Positions 51,082 to 60,045 of a stretch of 64,000 nucleotides of DNA are shown piece by piece. How positions within the stretch are numbered: position 1 is the first letter of the stretch; each line of letters opens with the position of its first letter. The position numbers were made by a program, and so were the translations under genes. The stretch comes from CAXXFQ01 sp963674475 (lineage in GTDB: Bacteria; Planctomycetota; Planctomycetia; Pirellulales; Thermoguttaceae). Location: the NCBI GenBank assembly GCA_963674475.2, contig CAXXFQ010000024.1, positions 868,001 through 932,000 on the forward strand. The letters are read 5' to 3'. The notes below the pieces were generated by a model. It searched no databases, had not been told where the DNA came from, and worked only from the letters and a program-made list of their open reading frames with translations.

Positions 51082-53091
51082 TTATTTTTTCGCCGGATTT
51101 GTATCCGCCGGATTTCCATCCGCCGTTCGCGGGTTTTCGAGATAATAAATATATCCCGATTCACACCCAACGACCAAATCCGGAACCCCGTCCTTATTCC
51201 AGTCGACCACGGTCGGGCAGGTCGTGTGACCGGCCAGCTTCCAGGTGTCCAACGGACCGCGGTTGGCAAACGTGATCTTGGTCCCGTCTTGGGAAACGTT
51301 TTCCCAGAATTCGACGTTCTTGCCGTTCAACAGCATGTCGATCCGTCCGTCGCCGTTCCAATCGGTCAGAGCGATCTTCCGCCGACCACTGCCACCGGCC
51401 GTTTTGCTGTTAAGTCGAAGCGGTTTGCCGTCTTCGCCGAAAAATGTTTTTTGCGGCGGCAAGAGCAGCAGACGATCACCGTCCTTTTGGCGAGGATACC
51501 AACACAGATACCCTTCATGGTCGAGCATGACCAGGTCGTTCAGCCCGTCCTTATTCAGGTCAAAAACGACCGGCGAGGTTCGCCACTGGGGCGCCAATTG
51601 ATTGTCTTCGGGCTCCCACCAGGTCCAGGCCGGTTTGGGCGCCTTGCCGGGCCATTCGACTCGAACCGGTTCGGCGGCGGCCAGTTTCGGCTCGGTGCGG
51701 GTCCCGATATTCTTATACCAAACGACCTTGCCCCAGATCGAGTTGACGATCAAGTCGGGCAATCCGTCGTGGTCCCAATCGGCCACGTCGAGGACCGTAT
51801 AACCCCATTTCGCCTCGGCGGGTCCTTGGATCGAACCGTTCGGCCCGGCCAAAATGCGAATCGGCTCGCCGTCGACTTCCAGCAGTTTCGGCTTTGCAAA
51901 TTTGGGCGGGCAGCCGCCGTCGAGATTTTCAAAATAGCCGAAGTTTCCGGCCGAATTGCCGCAGATCAGATCTTCACGACCGTCCCCATTCCAATCGACC
52001 GCCGCCGGGGTTACCAACGCGCCGAACTTGACTTCGTCGGCAAACTGTTGGAAGTGACGTGGCGGCAGAAATTCGGGCATCCCGTCGACCACCTTGCCAG
52101 TATGCTCCAGCAGAGCGACCCGGCCGTCTTCCTCACCGACGATCAGATCGGTGTGACCGTCCCCGGTCCAATCCCAGGCGACAACGACGATCATGCAGAG
52201 GTGCAATTTCAGCGGTTCGCCTTGATATTTCAGAATCCGTCCGGCCTTGTATTCGGGCTCGGTCCGGGTCCCGATATTTTCGAAATAGGTCAACGAGTCG
52301 CGGAACTCGCCGCAGAGCAAATCGAGGTCGCCGTCTCCGTCAAAGTCGGCCAAGTTCGGCGAGGGCATGCCGTAAACGTCGATCGGCTTCCCTTCGGCCA
52401 TGAGTTGAACCGGCTTTTCATAAACCGGTTCGACCGCCGCGTCGCTGTTTCGCAACATATAGACGTACCCGTGCAGCGGGCCGCGTGTCCATTCGCCCTT
52501 GGAATTAAACGCGTTGTCCCAGCCGTACGCTTCCCAATCGCCGACGCCCAAAAGCAAATCGAGCCGTCCGTCGCCGTCATAGTCGGTATAGCGCCACTGG
52601 TTGGCCCGCACCTTTTTGAGCAAGTGGACATTTCCTTTGACCGAAAGCGGGACCTTTTGCTCGACGCCCGTTTTCTCGATATGGATCACTTCCTGGCCCG
52701 GCGTCAGCACGCGTGTTTTCCCGTCGACACAACTGGGCATGATCCCGGTCGCCCCTTTACTCAGCCGGACAGCCGGTTTGAACGTCGGGAATTTCGGATC
52801 GTCGCCGGTGTTTTCGAAGTAATACGTCCCGTTATAGGGGTGATCCGGACACGCGATGATCAGGTCGAGCCGACCGTCCTTATTGACATCGATCGGGATC
52901 GGCCAGGCCCAAAGCCCGACGCCCAGATCGACTTTCAAGTTCGGTTGGTTATATTGGAGCCGTTGGAGGGCGTGTTTTTCGACCTTGGCGTCGGCGGCCA
53001 TCGAACAGGTCGGCAGACTCGTTCCGGAAAGAATCAGTCCGACACAGAAGCCGAAAACAAGGAAGAACGTCAGCGTTTTGGCGCGTTTCAT
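51082..53091 (-). CDS. exported FG-GAP/VCBS repeat protein
   Basis: The 669-residue protein has a signal peptide (KTLTFFLVFGFCVGLILSG, to about residue 32) and a row of FG-GAP/VCBS repeats over its whole length: DVNKDGRLDLIIACPDH, DYDGDGRLDLLLGVGDW, DFDGDGDLDLLCGEF, DWNGDGREDLICGNSAG, DWDHDGLPDLIVNSI, DLNKDGLNDLVMLDH, DWNGDGRIDMLLNGK and DWNKDGVPDLVVGCES. The D-x-(D/N)-x-D-G loops bind calcium and the repeats form a beta-propeller as in integrin heads. The role is likely in surface adhesion or binding of a ligand; no catalytic motif is seen. Confidence 0.9.
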   Translation of the reverse strand: MKRAKTLTFFLVFGFCVGLILSGTSLPTCSMAADAKVEKHALQRLQYNQPNLKVDLGVGLWAWPIPIDVNKDGRLDLIIACPDHPYNGTYYFENTGDDPKFPTFKPAVRLSKGATGIMPSCVDGKTRVLTPGQEVIHIEKTGVEQKVPLSVKGNVHLLKKVRANQWRYTDYDGDGRLDLLLGVGDWEAYGWDNAFNSKGEWTRGPLHGYVYMLRNSDAAVEPVYEKPVQLMAEGKPIDVYGMPSPNLADFDGDGDLDLLCGEFRDSLTYFENIGTRTEPEYKAGRILKYQGEPLKLHLCMIVVVAWDWTGDGHTDLIVGEEDGRVALLEHTGKVVDGMPEFLPPRHFQQFADEVKFGALVTPAAVDWNGDGREDLICGNSAGNFGYFENLDGGCPPKFAKPKLLEVDGEPIRILAGPNGSIQGPAEAKWGYTVLDVADWDHDGLPDLIVNSIWGKVVWYKNIGTRTEPKLAAAEPVRVEWPGKAPKPAWTWWEPEDNQLAPQWRTSPVVFDLNKDGLNDLVMLDHEGYLCWYPRQKDGDRLLLLPPQKTFFGEDGKPLRLNSKTAGGSGRRKIALTDWNGDGRIDMLLNGKNVEFWENVSQDGTKITFANRGPLDTWKLAGHTTCPTVVDWNKDGVPDLVVGCESGYIYYLENPRTADGNPADTNPAKK

Positions 53092-53615
53092 GGTGTTTTG
53101 GTCTCTTGGTACGCAGGGGAATGAAAAATCGAGGGACGTTTTTGTTTTCCGAATTCTTTTTTAATCCGAATTCTTTTTTAAAGGGAAAAAGACATGCCTT
53201 TCCCTCTCCGCAAGAATAGCTTAAAAAGCGGAAACCTCCAGCAAAAACACAGTATATCAGGCCCTCGAAAATGTGCAACAAAACCCCCTCTTACGGCTAA
53301 CTGCCACTCACTCAAAAGCAGCATAAACCCTTTTGCCCACCTCGGTCTCACGGCTCACTTGCCAGAAACCGTGCCTCAAAACGCTTTGACCGAGTCCGGA
53401 AAGCCCCTTTGCGGGTTTCGGCAAAAATCGCTATCTCTTTATGTTACAAGCATTTAGGTGACCATCTGCTTCCATCGTCAAACCTTCGGTCTGGACGGGA
53501 TATGCTATAATGACGTAATGGGTTGATTTCGAGACGAGGAAATCCGGGAGAAGCTTTCCCGACCTCGTCTCCTTTACCACTGGACCGACTGGAATTGGAA
53601 TAGGATTCCCCCCTA
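53092..53615. other. divergent intergenic region, FG-GAP gene to exopolysaccharide genes
   Basis: About 520 bases with no gene. The left side should hold the promoter of the FG-GAP gene. The right side holds the extended -10 promoter for the formyltransferase gene. Confidence 0.45.
53503..53511 (+). promoter_or_regulatory. extended -10 promoter of the exopolysaccharide cluster
   Basis: TGCTATAAT at 53503-53511 is a perfect extended -10 box (TGnTATAAT). No good -35 box is seen. The start codon of the formyltransferase is 105 bases downstream. Confidence 0.5.
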
Positions 53616-54398
53616 ATGCGTTGCCTGATCGTCACCCAAAACGAATCTCTCTATCTGCCCAACTCGTTCGCCGTGGTCTGCCGCGAGCTGGGCGCCGATA
53701 TCTGCGGTATCGTCAGCGCTCCGGCGATGAGTACCCACGGCGGGGCCTTTCGCGGTTTCTGGCGACACCTTCGCCTGTTCGGACTCGGCGGGACGATCCG
53801 AATGGTTTCGCGACTCGTTGGGGCCAAGCTTCGCGATCGTTTCACCCGACCCGGCAAAGATGGTCCGTTTTATTCAATCCCGGCGGTCGCCCGCGCGTTC
53901 GACGTGCCGTACTTCGATGTCGACCGATTGAGCGGCGACGCGTTCTTCGATATCCTCGATGAACTGAACCCCGAATTGCTCATCTCGATCAGTTGTCCGC
54001 AAATCATCGGCAAGAAGATCCGCGCGCGGTTCCCGAAAGGGTGTATCAACGTCCACGGCGCGCCGCTGCCGAAGTACCGCGGCCTGATGCCCGCTTTCTG
54101 GGCCCTCAAAAATAACGAAACCACCACCGCCGCGACCGTCCACGATCTCGAAAGCAAGATCGACAACGGAGCGATCCTCCATCAAACCCCGGTCGAAATC
54201 ACCCCCGACGACACGTGGGACAGTCTGGTCCGTAAAACCAAAGCGTCCGGCGCCCGCGGGCTAGTCGAAGTGGTTCGTCAGATCGAGCAAGGGACCGAGA
54301 CCCGACGCGAAAACCGCGACGAAGACGCCACCTATTTTTCTTTCCCCACGGCGGCCGATCGCAAAGAATTTCGTAAAGCCGGAAGACGTTTTTTGTAA
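53616..54398 (+). CDS. formyltransferase family protein
   Basis: The 260-residue cytosolic protein has the formyl-transferase catalytic triad: asparagine 145 and histidine 147 in CINVHGAPLPKYRG and aspartate 183 in KIDNGAIL, the same order as in methionyl-tRNA formyltransferase. It lacks the C-terminal tRNA-binding domain, so it is of the sugar-formylating or small-substrate type. With the downstream deacetylase and glycosyltransferase it may formylate an amino sugar of a surface polysaccharide. The substrate is inferred from context only. ATG 53616 is preceded by a run of GGAATAGGATTCC. Confidence 0.82.
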   Translation: MRCLIVTQNESLYLPNSFAVVCRELGADICGIVSAPAMSTHGGAFRGFWRHLRLFGLGGTIRMVSRLVGAKLRDRFTRPGKDGPFYSIPAVARAFDVPYFDVDRLSGDAFFDILDELNPELLISISCPQIIGKKIRARFPKGCINVHGAPLPKYRGLMPAFWALKNNETTTAATVHDLESKIDNGAILHQTPVEITPDDTWDSLVRKTKASGARGLVEVVRQIEQGTETRRENRDEDATYFSFPTAADRKEFRKAGRRFL

Positions 54399-54455
54399 GG
54401 CAGGCCGCACGACTTTTTTCAATCAACCATCTCCATAAGCGACCAAGAACGTCTC

Positions 54456-55352
54456 ATGTCAACCGACTCTCAGCCTGCAAATAAAATGCTCCACGCCCTG
54501 TCGTTCGACATTGAGGACTGGTTCCACATCGTCGATATCCCGGCGTGCGACGATCCCGAAAGCTGGTCGTCGTTCCCGTCGATCGTCGAGCGGCGAACCG
54601 AACAAATCCTTGAAATCCTCGACGCGTTCGACACGAAAGCGACCTTTTTCATTCTCGGTTGGATCGCTGACAAATACCCGAAACTCGTCCAACGCATCGC
54701 CGAAGGGGGCCACGAACTGGCGACCCACTCGTTTTGGCATCGGCGAGTCTACCAGCTTTCGCCCGAGCAGTTCCGCCAAGATATCGCCGACTCGATCGCC
54801 GCGATTGAACAACCGTCCGGCTGCCAAGTTCGCGGTTTTCGCGCTCCCTCGTTTTCAATTACTCCCGGAACCGAATGGGCGTTCGACGTTCTGGCCGAAT
54901 GTGGCGTGACCTACGACGCGAGCCTGTTTCCCGCGGCCCGCGCCCACGGCGGCTACATGTGCGACCCTGGCCCGGGATCGGTTGTCGCCGCTTCGGGCCG
55001 CAAGATGGCCGAGCTGCCGATGAGCACGATGGGCCTTTTGGGCAAACGGGTCTGCTATTCCGGCGGCGGCTATTTTCGCCTCTTCCCACTCGGGCTGATT
55101 AACGCCGGGATCAAACAGGCCGCCCGCGAAGGCCGCCCAACAGTGATCTACCTCCACCCGCGAGATTTCGCCACCGATTGCCCCAAGGTCCCCATGCCGC
55201 CGCACCGACGTTTCAAATGTTATGTCGGCCGAGCCTCGACCGAAAAGAAACTGCGAACCCTGCTCAAAAAATATCGTTTCGGAACCTGCCGCGAAGTTTT
55301 GGAAAACGCGTTTCCCAACCAAATCGAAAGTAGCGAGCCCGATTCGAAGTAA
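54456..55352 (+). CDS. XrtA-type polysaccharide deacetylase
   Basis: The 298-residue protein has the NodB-type deacetylase domain: SFDIEDWFH (catalytic/metal aspartates 18 and 21), HSFWHRR (histidines 91 and 95) and RGFRAPSFSITPGTEW, followed by the DUF3473-like C-terminus FKCYVGRASTEKKLRTLL. This form is encoded in exosortase A (XrtA/EpsH) exopolysaccharide loci of many bacteria. It removes acetyl groups from polymer GlcNAc residues. No exosortase gene lies in the window, though the two PEP-CTERM proteins imply one elsewhere. It follows the formyltransferase by 57 bases. An internal ATG at codon 11 is an alternative start. Confidence 0.87.
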   Translation: MSTDSQPANKMLHALSFDIEDWFHIVDIPACDDPESWSSFPSIVERRTEQILEILDAFDTKATFFILGWIADKYPKLVQRIAEGGHELATHSFWHRRVYQLSPEQFRQDIADSIAAIEQPSGCQVRGFRAPSFSITPGTEWAFDVLAECGVTYDASLFPAARAHGGYMCDPGPGSVVAASGRKMAELPMSTMGLLGKRVCYSGGGYFRLFPLGLINAGIKQAAREGRPTVIYLHPRDFATDCPKVPMPPHRRFKCYVGRASTEKKLRTLLKKYRFGTCREVLENAFPNQIESSEPDSK

Positions 55353-55417
55353 ACACGAAGCTACCCGGGGCGACTGAGTATAGATATAAAAGAATTTTCG
55401 TAAACGAGTAAAACACG

Positions 55418-56662
55418 ATGAAGCTGACGATCCTGACCCCGTTCTTTCCGCCGGAAACCGGCGCGCCGCAGTCGCGACTTTACGAAATGAGCAAGCGGCT
55501 CAAACAGTACGGCCACGACGTCCAAATTCTCACCGCGCTGCCCAACGCCCCGGTGGGAAAAATCTTCCCCGGTTACCGCTGGCGTCTCTGGCATCGCGAG
55601 ACGATCGACGGGATTTCCGTTGTCCGGACCTGGATGTGGGCCGTCAAGTCAAAAAGCTCGGTCTTGCGTCTTTTGAGCATCGTCAGTTGGCTGTTTACCG
55701 CCTTGTTCATCGGCTTTTGGTTCTGCCGCCGACCCCAACTTTTACTCTGGAACTCGCCGCCGCTGTTCTCCGCGCCGGTGGCCAATTTCCTGAAAAGAAT
55801 CTGGCGTGTTCCACTGGTCATGTGGGTCGCCGACGTCTGGCCAATCACCTATATCCGGCTGGGCAACGATCCGAACTCAATGGGCGTCAAACTGCTGGCC
55901 TACCTCGAACGAAAAAGCTACAAGCAGGCCGACCTGATCGCCCTGGTCACTCCCGGCGCGCAAGAGGATGTCGAAGAACGTTTCCCGAACGTCACGACCA
56001 CCATCTGGAGTAACGGCGTCGATACCGAACTCTTCCAACCCGGCCACGCCAACCCGAAACAACGCGAAGCGTACGGCCTGACCAAAGACCATTTCACCGT
56101 CGTCTTCGCCGGGCTGCACGGGATGTTTCAAGGGATGGACGTCTTTACCGAAGCGGCCAAGGAACTTCAGTCCGAACCGAACGTCCGGCTGCTTTTGGTC
56201 GGTGACGGTGTTCGCAAACCGGAACTCCTCGAGACCGCCAAACGAGAAAACCTGACCAACCTGATCTTCGGCGACCCGATCCCCAAAAGCGAGGTCCCCG
56301 CCCTGATCGCTTCCTGCGAGGTCTCGGCCGTCCCCCTGTGCTCTCGAATGCCCGGTACCATGCCGTCGAAATTCTACGAGGCGCTCGCCTCCGGCGTTCC
56401 GGCCGTCGTGGCCGCCGAGTGCGAGGCCCAACGACTGATCGACAAGTACGAGGTCGGCTTCACCTACGAGCCGGGCGACGGGAAATCGTTCGCCGAAGCG
56501 GTCCGAAAACTCAGTCGACTTTCCCCCGAAGAATTCGACGCGATGCGCCGCCGTTGCCGTGAACTTTCCGCCCGCTTCGAACGCGATCGACTTGCCAAGT
56601 CGGCACACGAAACCCTCGTCGCCCTAGAACAAAATCAACCCCTCCCCAAAATTTCTTGGTGA
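55418..56662 (+). CDS. glycosyltransferase family 4
   Basis: The 414-residue enzyme opens LTILTPFFPPETGAPQSRLY and has a GT-B fold with the C-terminal donor domain: VVFAGLHGMFQGMDVFTEAA, LLVGDG, SCEVSAVPL and MPSKFYEALASGVPAVVA, with the EX7E-like glutamate in KFYEAL. Members resemble WcaI/WbuB transferases that add a sugar to a lipid-linked intermediate. There may be a hydrophobic stretch at about residues 90-110 (LLSIVSWLFTALFIGFW) that anchors it to the membrane. It closes the plus-strand group with the formyltransferase and deacetylase. Start ATG 55418; the gap to the deacetylase is 65 bases. Confidence 0.9.
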   Translation: MKLTILTPFFPPETGAPQSRLYEMSKRLKQYGHDVQILTALPNAPVGKIFPGYRWRLWHRETIDGISVVRTWMWAVKSKSSVLRLLSIVSWLFTALFIGFWFCRRPQLLLWNSPPLFSAPVANFLKRIWRVPLVMWVADVWPITYIRLGNDPNSMGVKLLAYLERKSYKQADLIALVTPGAQEDVEERFPNVTTTIWSNGVDTELFQPGHANPKQREAYGLTKDHFTVVFAGLHGMFQGMDVFTEAAKELQSEPNVRLLLVGDGVRKPELLETAKRENLTNLIFGDPIPKSEVPALIASCEVSAVPLCSRMPGTMPSKFYEALASGVPAVVAAECEAQRLIDKYEVGFTYEPGDGKSFAEAVRKLSRLSPEEFDAMRRRCRELSARFERDRLAKSAHETLVALEQNQPLPKISW

Positions 56663-56684
56663 GTAATTTGTAGAAATCGCCCGA

Positions 56685-57344
56685 CTAGATCGACTCGATA
56701 TGCACCCCGCGGCGGGTTCGTTGCTCGTAGCGGGCCTCACGGAATTGACTTGCCACCTCGTGCACCCGGTCGATCCCCGGGATGATCAGCTCCGGATGCA
56801 ACTCGTCGCTTGAAAGAATTTTGATCGAGCCGACCCCCAAAAACCGCTCCAAGAGATTTTGCATGATCGTCAGATCGTCGATATAAAGCACTTCGATCCA
56901 ATCGATCGTGTGAAACAAAATCCCCCGCTCGTGATAAAACCGGATTGGTGTCAGCCGGTAGCAAACGCCCACACGCTCCCGAAGGTACGTGATCAACATT
57001 TTCCCCCAGATCAACGCGAAAACGATCAAGCAGGTCCAGCGAACGACCGGCTCGCCTCGAAAATAGATCGCTGCGACCAACAGCCCCACCGACACGACCG
57101 CCGCGAAAAAGACCGAGACGGCCATATCTTTGACGCTGTAGGTCCCACTCCAAAGCGTCGTTTCGTCTGAAAGCTCGGGTAAATTTTTTTCCGACGGCAA
57201 CGGGGGAAACGGCTTTTTCGATCTTAGTTTTTTTGTAGGTTGTTGGGGAGGGTCCTCTTTCATGACCCGCAACGCGCTCCCACACTGCGGACAGAACCGG
57301 GCCGATTCGCTTTCGATCAGAGCATCGCATTCCGGACATCGCAC
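56685..57344 (-). CDS. zinc-ribbon, PH-like membrane protein
   Basis: The 219-residue protein starts with a zinc ribbon, RCPECDALIESESARFCPQCG (four cysteines in two CxxC pairs), then a charged linker, two membrane helices (about residues 80-100 and 105-125) and a C-terminal bacterial PH-like domain (YRLTPIRFYHERGILF, DWIEVLYIDDLTIMQ). PH domains of this YdbS/YdbT type occur in membrane proteins of unclear function. GTG 57344 gives the zinc ribbon at the very N-terminus and GGAGG lies nine bases upstream; a frame from 57398 is longer but less natural. It is convergent with the glycosyltransferase. Confidence 0.72.
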   Translation of the reverse strand: MRCPECDALIESESARFCPQCGSALRVMKEDPPQQPTKKLRSKKPFPPLPSEKNLPELSDETTLWSGTYSVKDMAVSVFFAAVVSVGLLVAAIYFRGEPVVRWTCLIVFALIWGKMLITYLRERVGVCYRLTPIRFYHERGILFHTIDWIEVLYIDDLTIMQNLLERFLGVGSIKILSSDELHPELIIPGIDRVHEVASQFREARYEQRTRRGVHIESI

Positions 57345-57443
57345 GATAATCGGCCTCCAAGAAAAAATTTTTGGCAAAGGAGCGAACCACCAAACCAAGG
57401 GTCATTCTACTCGTTCAGAGCGAAAAGTGCCAAGAGTTCAAGC

Positions 57444-58472
57444 TCAGATTTCTTCATCCAAGCCGAACTTTTTGCGATTCTCCCAATACCACCGGATCGT
57501 TTTTTCCAGCCCGGTCGAAAACGATTCTTCCGGCGTCCAGTGCAACTCGGTTTTGATCTTGGTCGTATCCAACGCGTAACGCCGATCGTGCCCGGGGCGG
57601 TCATCGACACGCGTGATCAGGTTCTTGATCGGGCGATACGACAGTTCGGAAACCAGCCGCTCGGCCCAATCGCAAATCGCTTCGACCAACTTCAAGTTAC
57701 TTTTCTCCGACCCGGCCGCAATGTGGTAGGTCTCGCCCGCGTGGCCCTGCTTCAATACCAGTCGAAGGGCCCGGCAATGGTCCTCGACGTAAAGCCAATC
57801 GCGCCGTTGAAGCCCATCGCCGTAAAGCGGGATCGGCCTTCGTCCCAATGCGGCAAGAATCGCCATCGGAATCAATTTTTCCTCATGCTGCCACGGACCG
57901 AAATTGTTGGTGCAATGAGTCAACAGCACCGGCAGATCGTGGGTCCGATGGTAGGCTCGAACAAAATGATCGGCGGCCGCTTTCGAAGCTGCGTAGGGAG
58001 ACGACGGGTGGTACGGGGCGGTTTCGTTTGCCGCTTTGGCCCGAAGCCAAGGACCGTAAACCTCGTCGGTCGAAACATGCAGGAAGCGAAACGCCTCTTG
58101 TTCTTCCTCGGAAAGCGATCGGTAGTAGTCCAGCGAAGCTTCCAAGAGCCGCTGCGTTCCGACGACATTTGTCTCGACAAAAATATCCGCGTCGGCAATC
58201 GACCGGTCGACATGGGTCTCGGCCGCCAGATGGACCACCGAACGGGGGCGGTATTTTTCGAGAACCTCGCGCACCGCCTCTTCGTCGATAATATCGGCGT
58301 TGACGAAATGGTATCGCGGGTTCGAGGCAATTTCGCAAAGCGAATCCGGATTGGCCGCATAGGTCAGCTTATCCAGGTTAACCAGTTCCCCTTCCTCTTC
58401 GCGCAGCCACTGCCGCACGAAATGCCCCCCAATAAAACCGGCTCCTCCAGTGACCAGACAACACGTATTCAC
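57444..58472 (-). CDS. rfbB: dTDP-glucose 4,6-dehydratase
   Basis: The 342-residue short-chain-dehydrogenase enzyme has the NAD motif VTGGAGFIGGH, the catalytic HVSTDEVYG and YAASK (tyrosine and lysine), and the DRPGHDRRYALD signature of RmlB. It makes dTDP-4-keto-6-deoxyglucose for rhamnose and other deoxysugars. The start is GTG 58472 with AGGAG seven bases upstream. RmlA, C and D are not in the window, so the sugar product is open. The position supports use in the neighbouring surface polysaccharide pathway. Confidence 0.93.
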   Translation of the reverse strand: MNTCCLVTGGAGFIGGHFVRQWLREEEGELVNLDKLTYAANPDSLCEIASNPRYHFVNADIIDEEAVREVLEKYRPRSVVHLAAETHVDRSIADADIFVETNVVGTQRLLEASLDYYRSLSEEEQEAFRFLHVSTDEVYGPWLRAKAANETAPYHPSSPYAASKAAADHFVRAYHRTHDLPVLLTHCTNNFGPWQHEEKLIPMAILAALGRRPIPLYGDGLQRRDWLYVEDHCRALRLVLKQGHAGETYHIAAGSEKSNLKLVEAICDWAERLVSELSYRPIKNLITRVDDRPGHDRRYALDTTKIKTELHWTPEESFSTGLEKTIRWYWENRKKFGLDEEI

Positions 58473-58725
58473 GGAAATACTCCTCACGCCCCAAAAAACC
58501 GGCCATACCCTCAGACGAAACTCTTATTATTCTCTTCGGCTAATCCGGCCCTGTAAACCCACTGTGGTTGATCGGGTTCACCCCCTTCTGGGGGCGAAGT
58601 TATTGAAATATCTAATAAAAACCGATAAAACCTGCAAAAGGACAGACTTGCAAGCGGCCACCTGAAGAGCCGCCGCCATTCCTTCTTTCCCATCTTTTTG
58701 GCCCTAAAGCAAGAAACTTTCAACC

Positions 58726-60045
58726 ATGACCTCACTTCTTCCCGAAAACGACCCGTTCCCCACGGCCCACACAAACTGGCTCAGGCGGCTTTGGCTTCTT
58801 TTACTTTCGGTCGGGCCGGGAATTTTCTGTGTCGGCTATACGATCGGCACCGGCAGCGTCACGTCGATGACCAAGGCGGGAAGCATGTACGGGATGCAAC
58901 TGCTTTGGGTCCTCGTGCTCAGTTGCCTATTTTCCTGGGTCCTGATGGAAGCGTACGGCCGATTCGGAATCGTGACCGGGTTGACCGCGATCCAGGGATT
59001 CAAAACCCAGTTCCGCTACGGCAAACCGATCGCGATGCTGACCGCCTTTTTGGTCATTGCCGGGCAGTGGTGCTGCCTTTCCGGGCTGGTCGGCCTTTCG
59101 GCCACGGCGATCCATGAGTCGCTCTGCCTCTTTTTCCCCGGCTTGCAGTCGGCTGCCTACTTCTCGGTCCTGGTGATCTCCGTCGTGACGATGATAGTCA
59201 TGTACGCTCTGCTTTGGTACGGCAATTACGGACGGTTTGAAAAAATTCTCGTCCTGTTCGTCACCGTGATGGGGGTCGCCTTCATCGCGTCGATGTTTTT
59301 GGTCTTCCCCGGCGGCGGGCAGATTGCGCGGGGGCTGATCCCCAGAATCCCCGACGGCCCGGGCGCACGGATGATGGTCGCCGCGTTTGTGGGCACAACG
59401 ATGGCCGCCCCAACGTTTGTCGTTCGCCCGCTTCTGTTGCAGGGGAAAGGATGGGGGCTGGCCCAGCGGAAACAACAGAGCCGGGACGCAGCCATCTCGG
59501 CGTTGGTAATGTTCCTGGTCAGCGGGTCGATCATGGCCTGTGCAACCGGCGCGATTTTGTTGCAAGGGGGCCAGCCGATCGAAAAGGTACTCGACATGGT
59601 CCAGACGCTCGAACCGGTCGCGGGCCGATTTGCTGTCGCACTCTTTTTGGTCGGCACGCTCAGCGCCGGACTCTCGTCGATCTTCCCGATCGCCATGGTC
59701 GCGCCCCTGTTGGTGGCCGATTATCGCGACGGGAAAATGGAAACCCGTACCCCGTTATTCCGTGCCCTGACCGGCGTGGCTTGCCTTCTGGGGCTGATTG
59801 TTCCCATCTGCGGCGTCAATCCGATCTTCGCCCAGATCTTGACCCAAGTCTCCCAGGTCTTCGTCCTGCCGATCATCATCGGCGGAATGCTGATCCTCAG
59901 TAACCGTCGCTCGCTGATGGGCGAACACCGGGCCGGAATCTTGTTGAACGTCGGCATGACCGCGGCGCTGGGGTTTTCGCTGGTCATTTCGTACAACGCC
60001 TTTCTGGCGCTGAGCAGTCTGATTCAAACCCTCACGGCTGGTTAA
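58726..60045 (+). CDS. Nramp (SLC11)-related transporter with altered metal-binding motifs
   Basis: The 439-residue protein has about eleven to twelve membrane helices with the Nramp order. The first helix reads GPGIFCVGYTIGTGSVTSM where canonical Nramp has DPGN, so aspartate and asparagine are replaced (T-G-S). Helix 6 reads VGTTMAAPTFVVRP in place of the MPH motif. Both metal-binding elements are thus missing, as in Nramp-related Mg or other transporters. Divalent cation transport may not apply. ATG 58726 with MTSLLPENDPFPTAHTN. It is divergent from rfbB and convergent with the giant haem protein gene, whose end overlaps by four bases. Confidence 0.8.
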   Translation: MTSLLPENDPFPTAHTNWLRRLWLLLLSVGPGIFCVGYTIGTGSVTSMTKAGSMYGMQLLWVLVLSCLFSWVLMEAYGRFGIVTGLTAIQGFKTQFRYGKPIAMLTAFLVIAGQWCCLSGLVGLSATAIHESLCLFFPGLQSAAYFSVLVISVVTMIVMYALLWYGNYGRFEKILVLFVTVMGVAFIASMFLVFPGGGQIARGLIPRIPDGPGARMMVAAFVGTTMAAPTFVVRPLLLQGKGWGLAQRKQQSRDAAISALVMFLVSGSIMACATGAILLQGGQPIEKVLDMVQTLEPVAGRFAVALFLVGTLSAGLSSIFPIAMVAPLLVADYRDGKMETRTPLFRALTGVACLLGLIVPICGVNPIFAQILTQVSQVFVLPIIIGGMLILSNRRSLMGEHRAGILLNVGMTAALGFSLVISYNAFLALSSLIQTLTAG

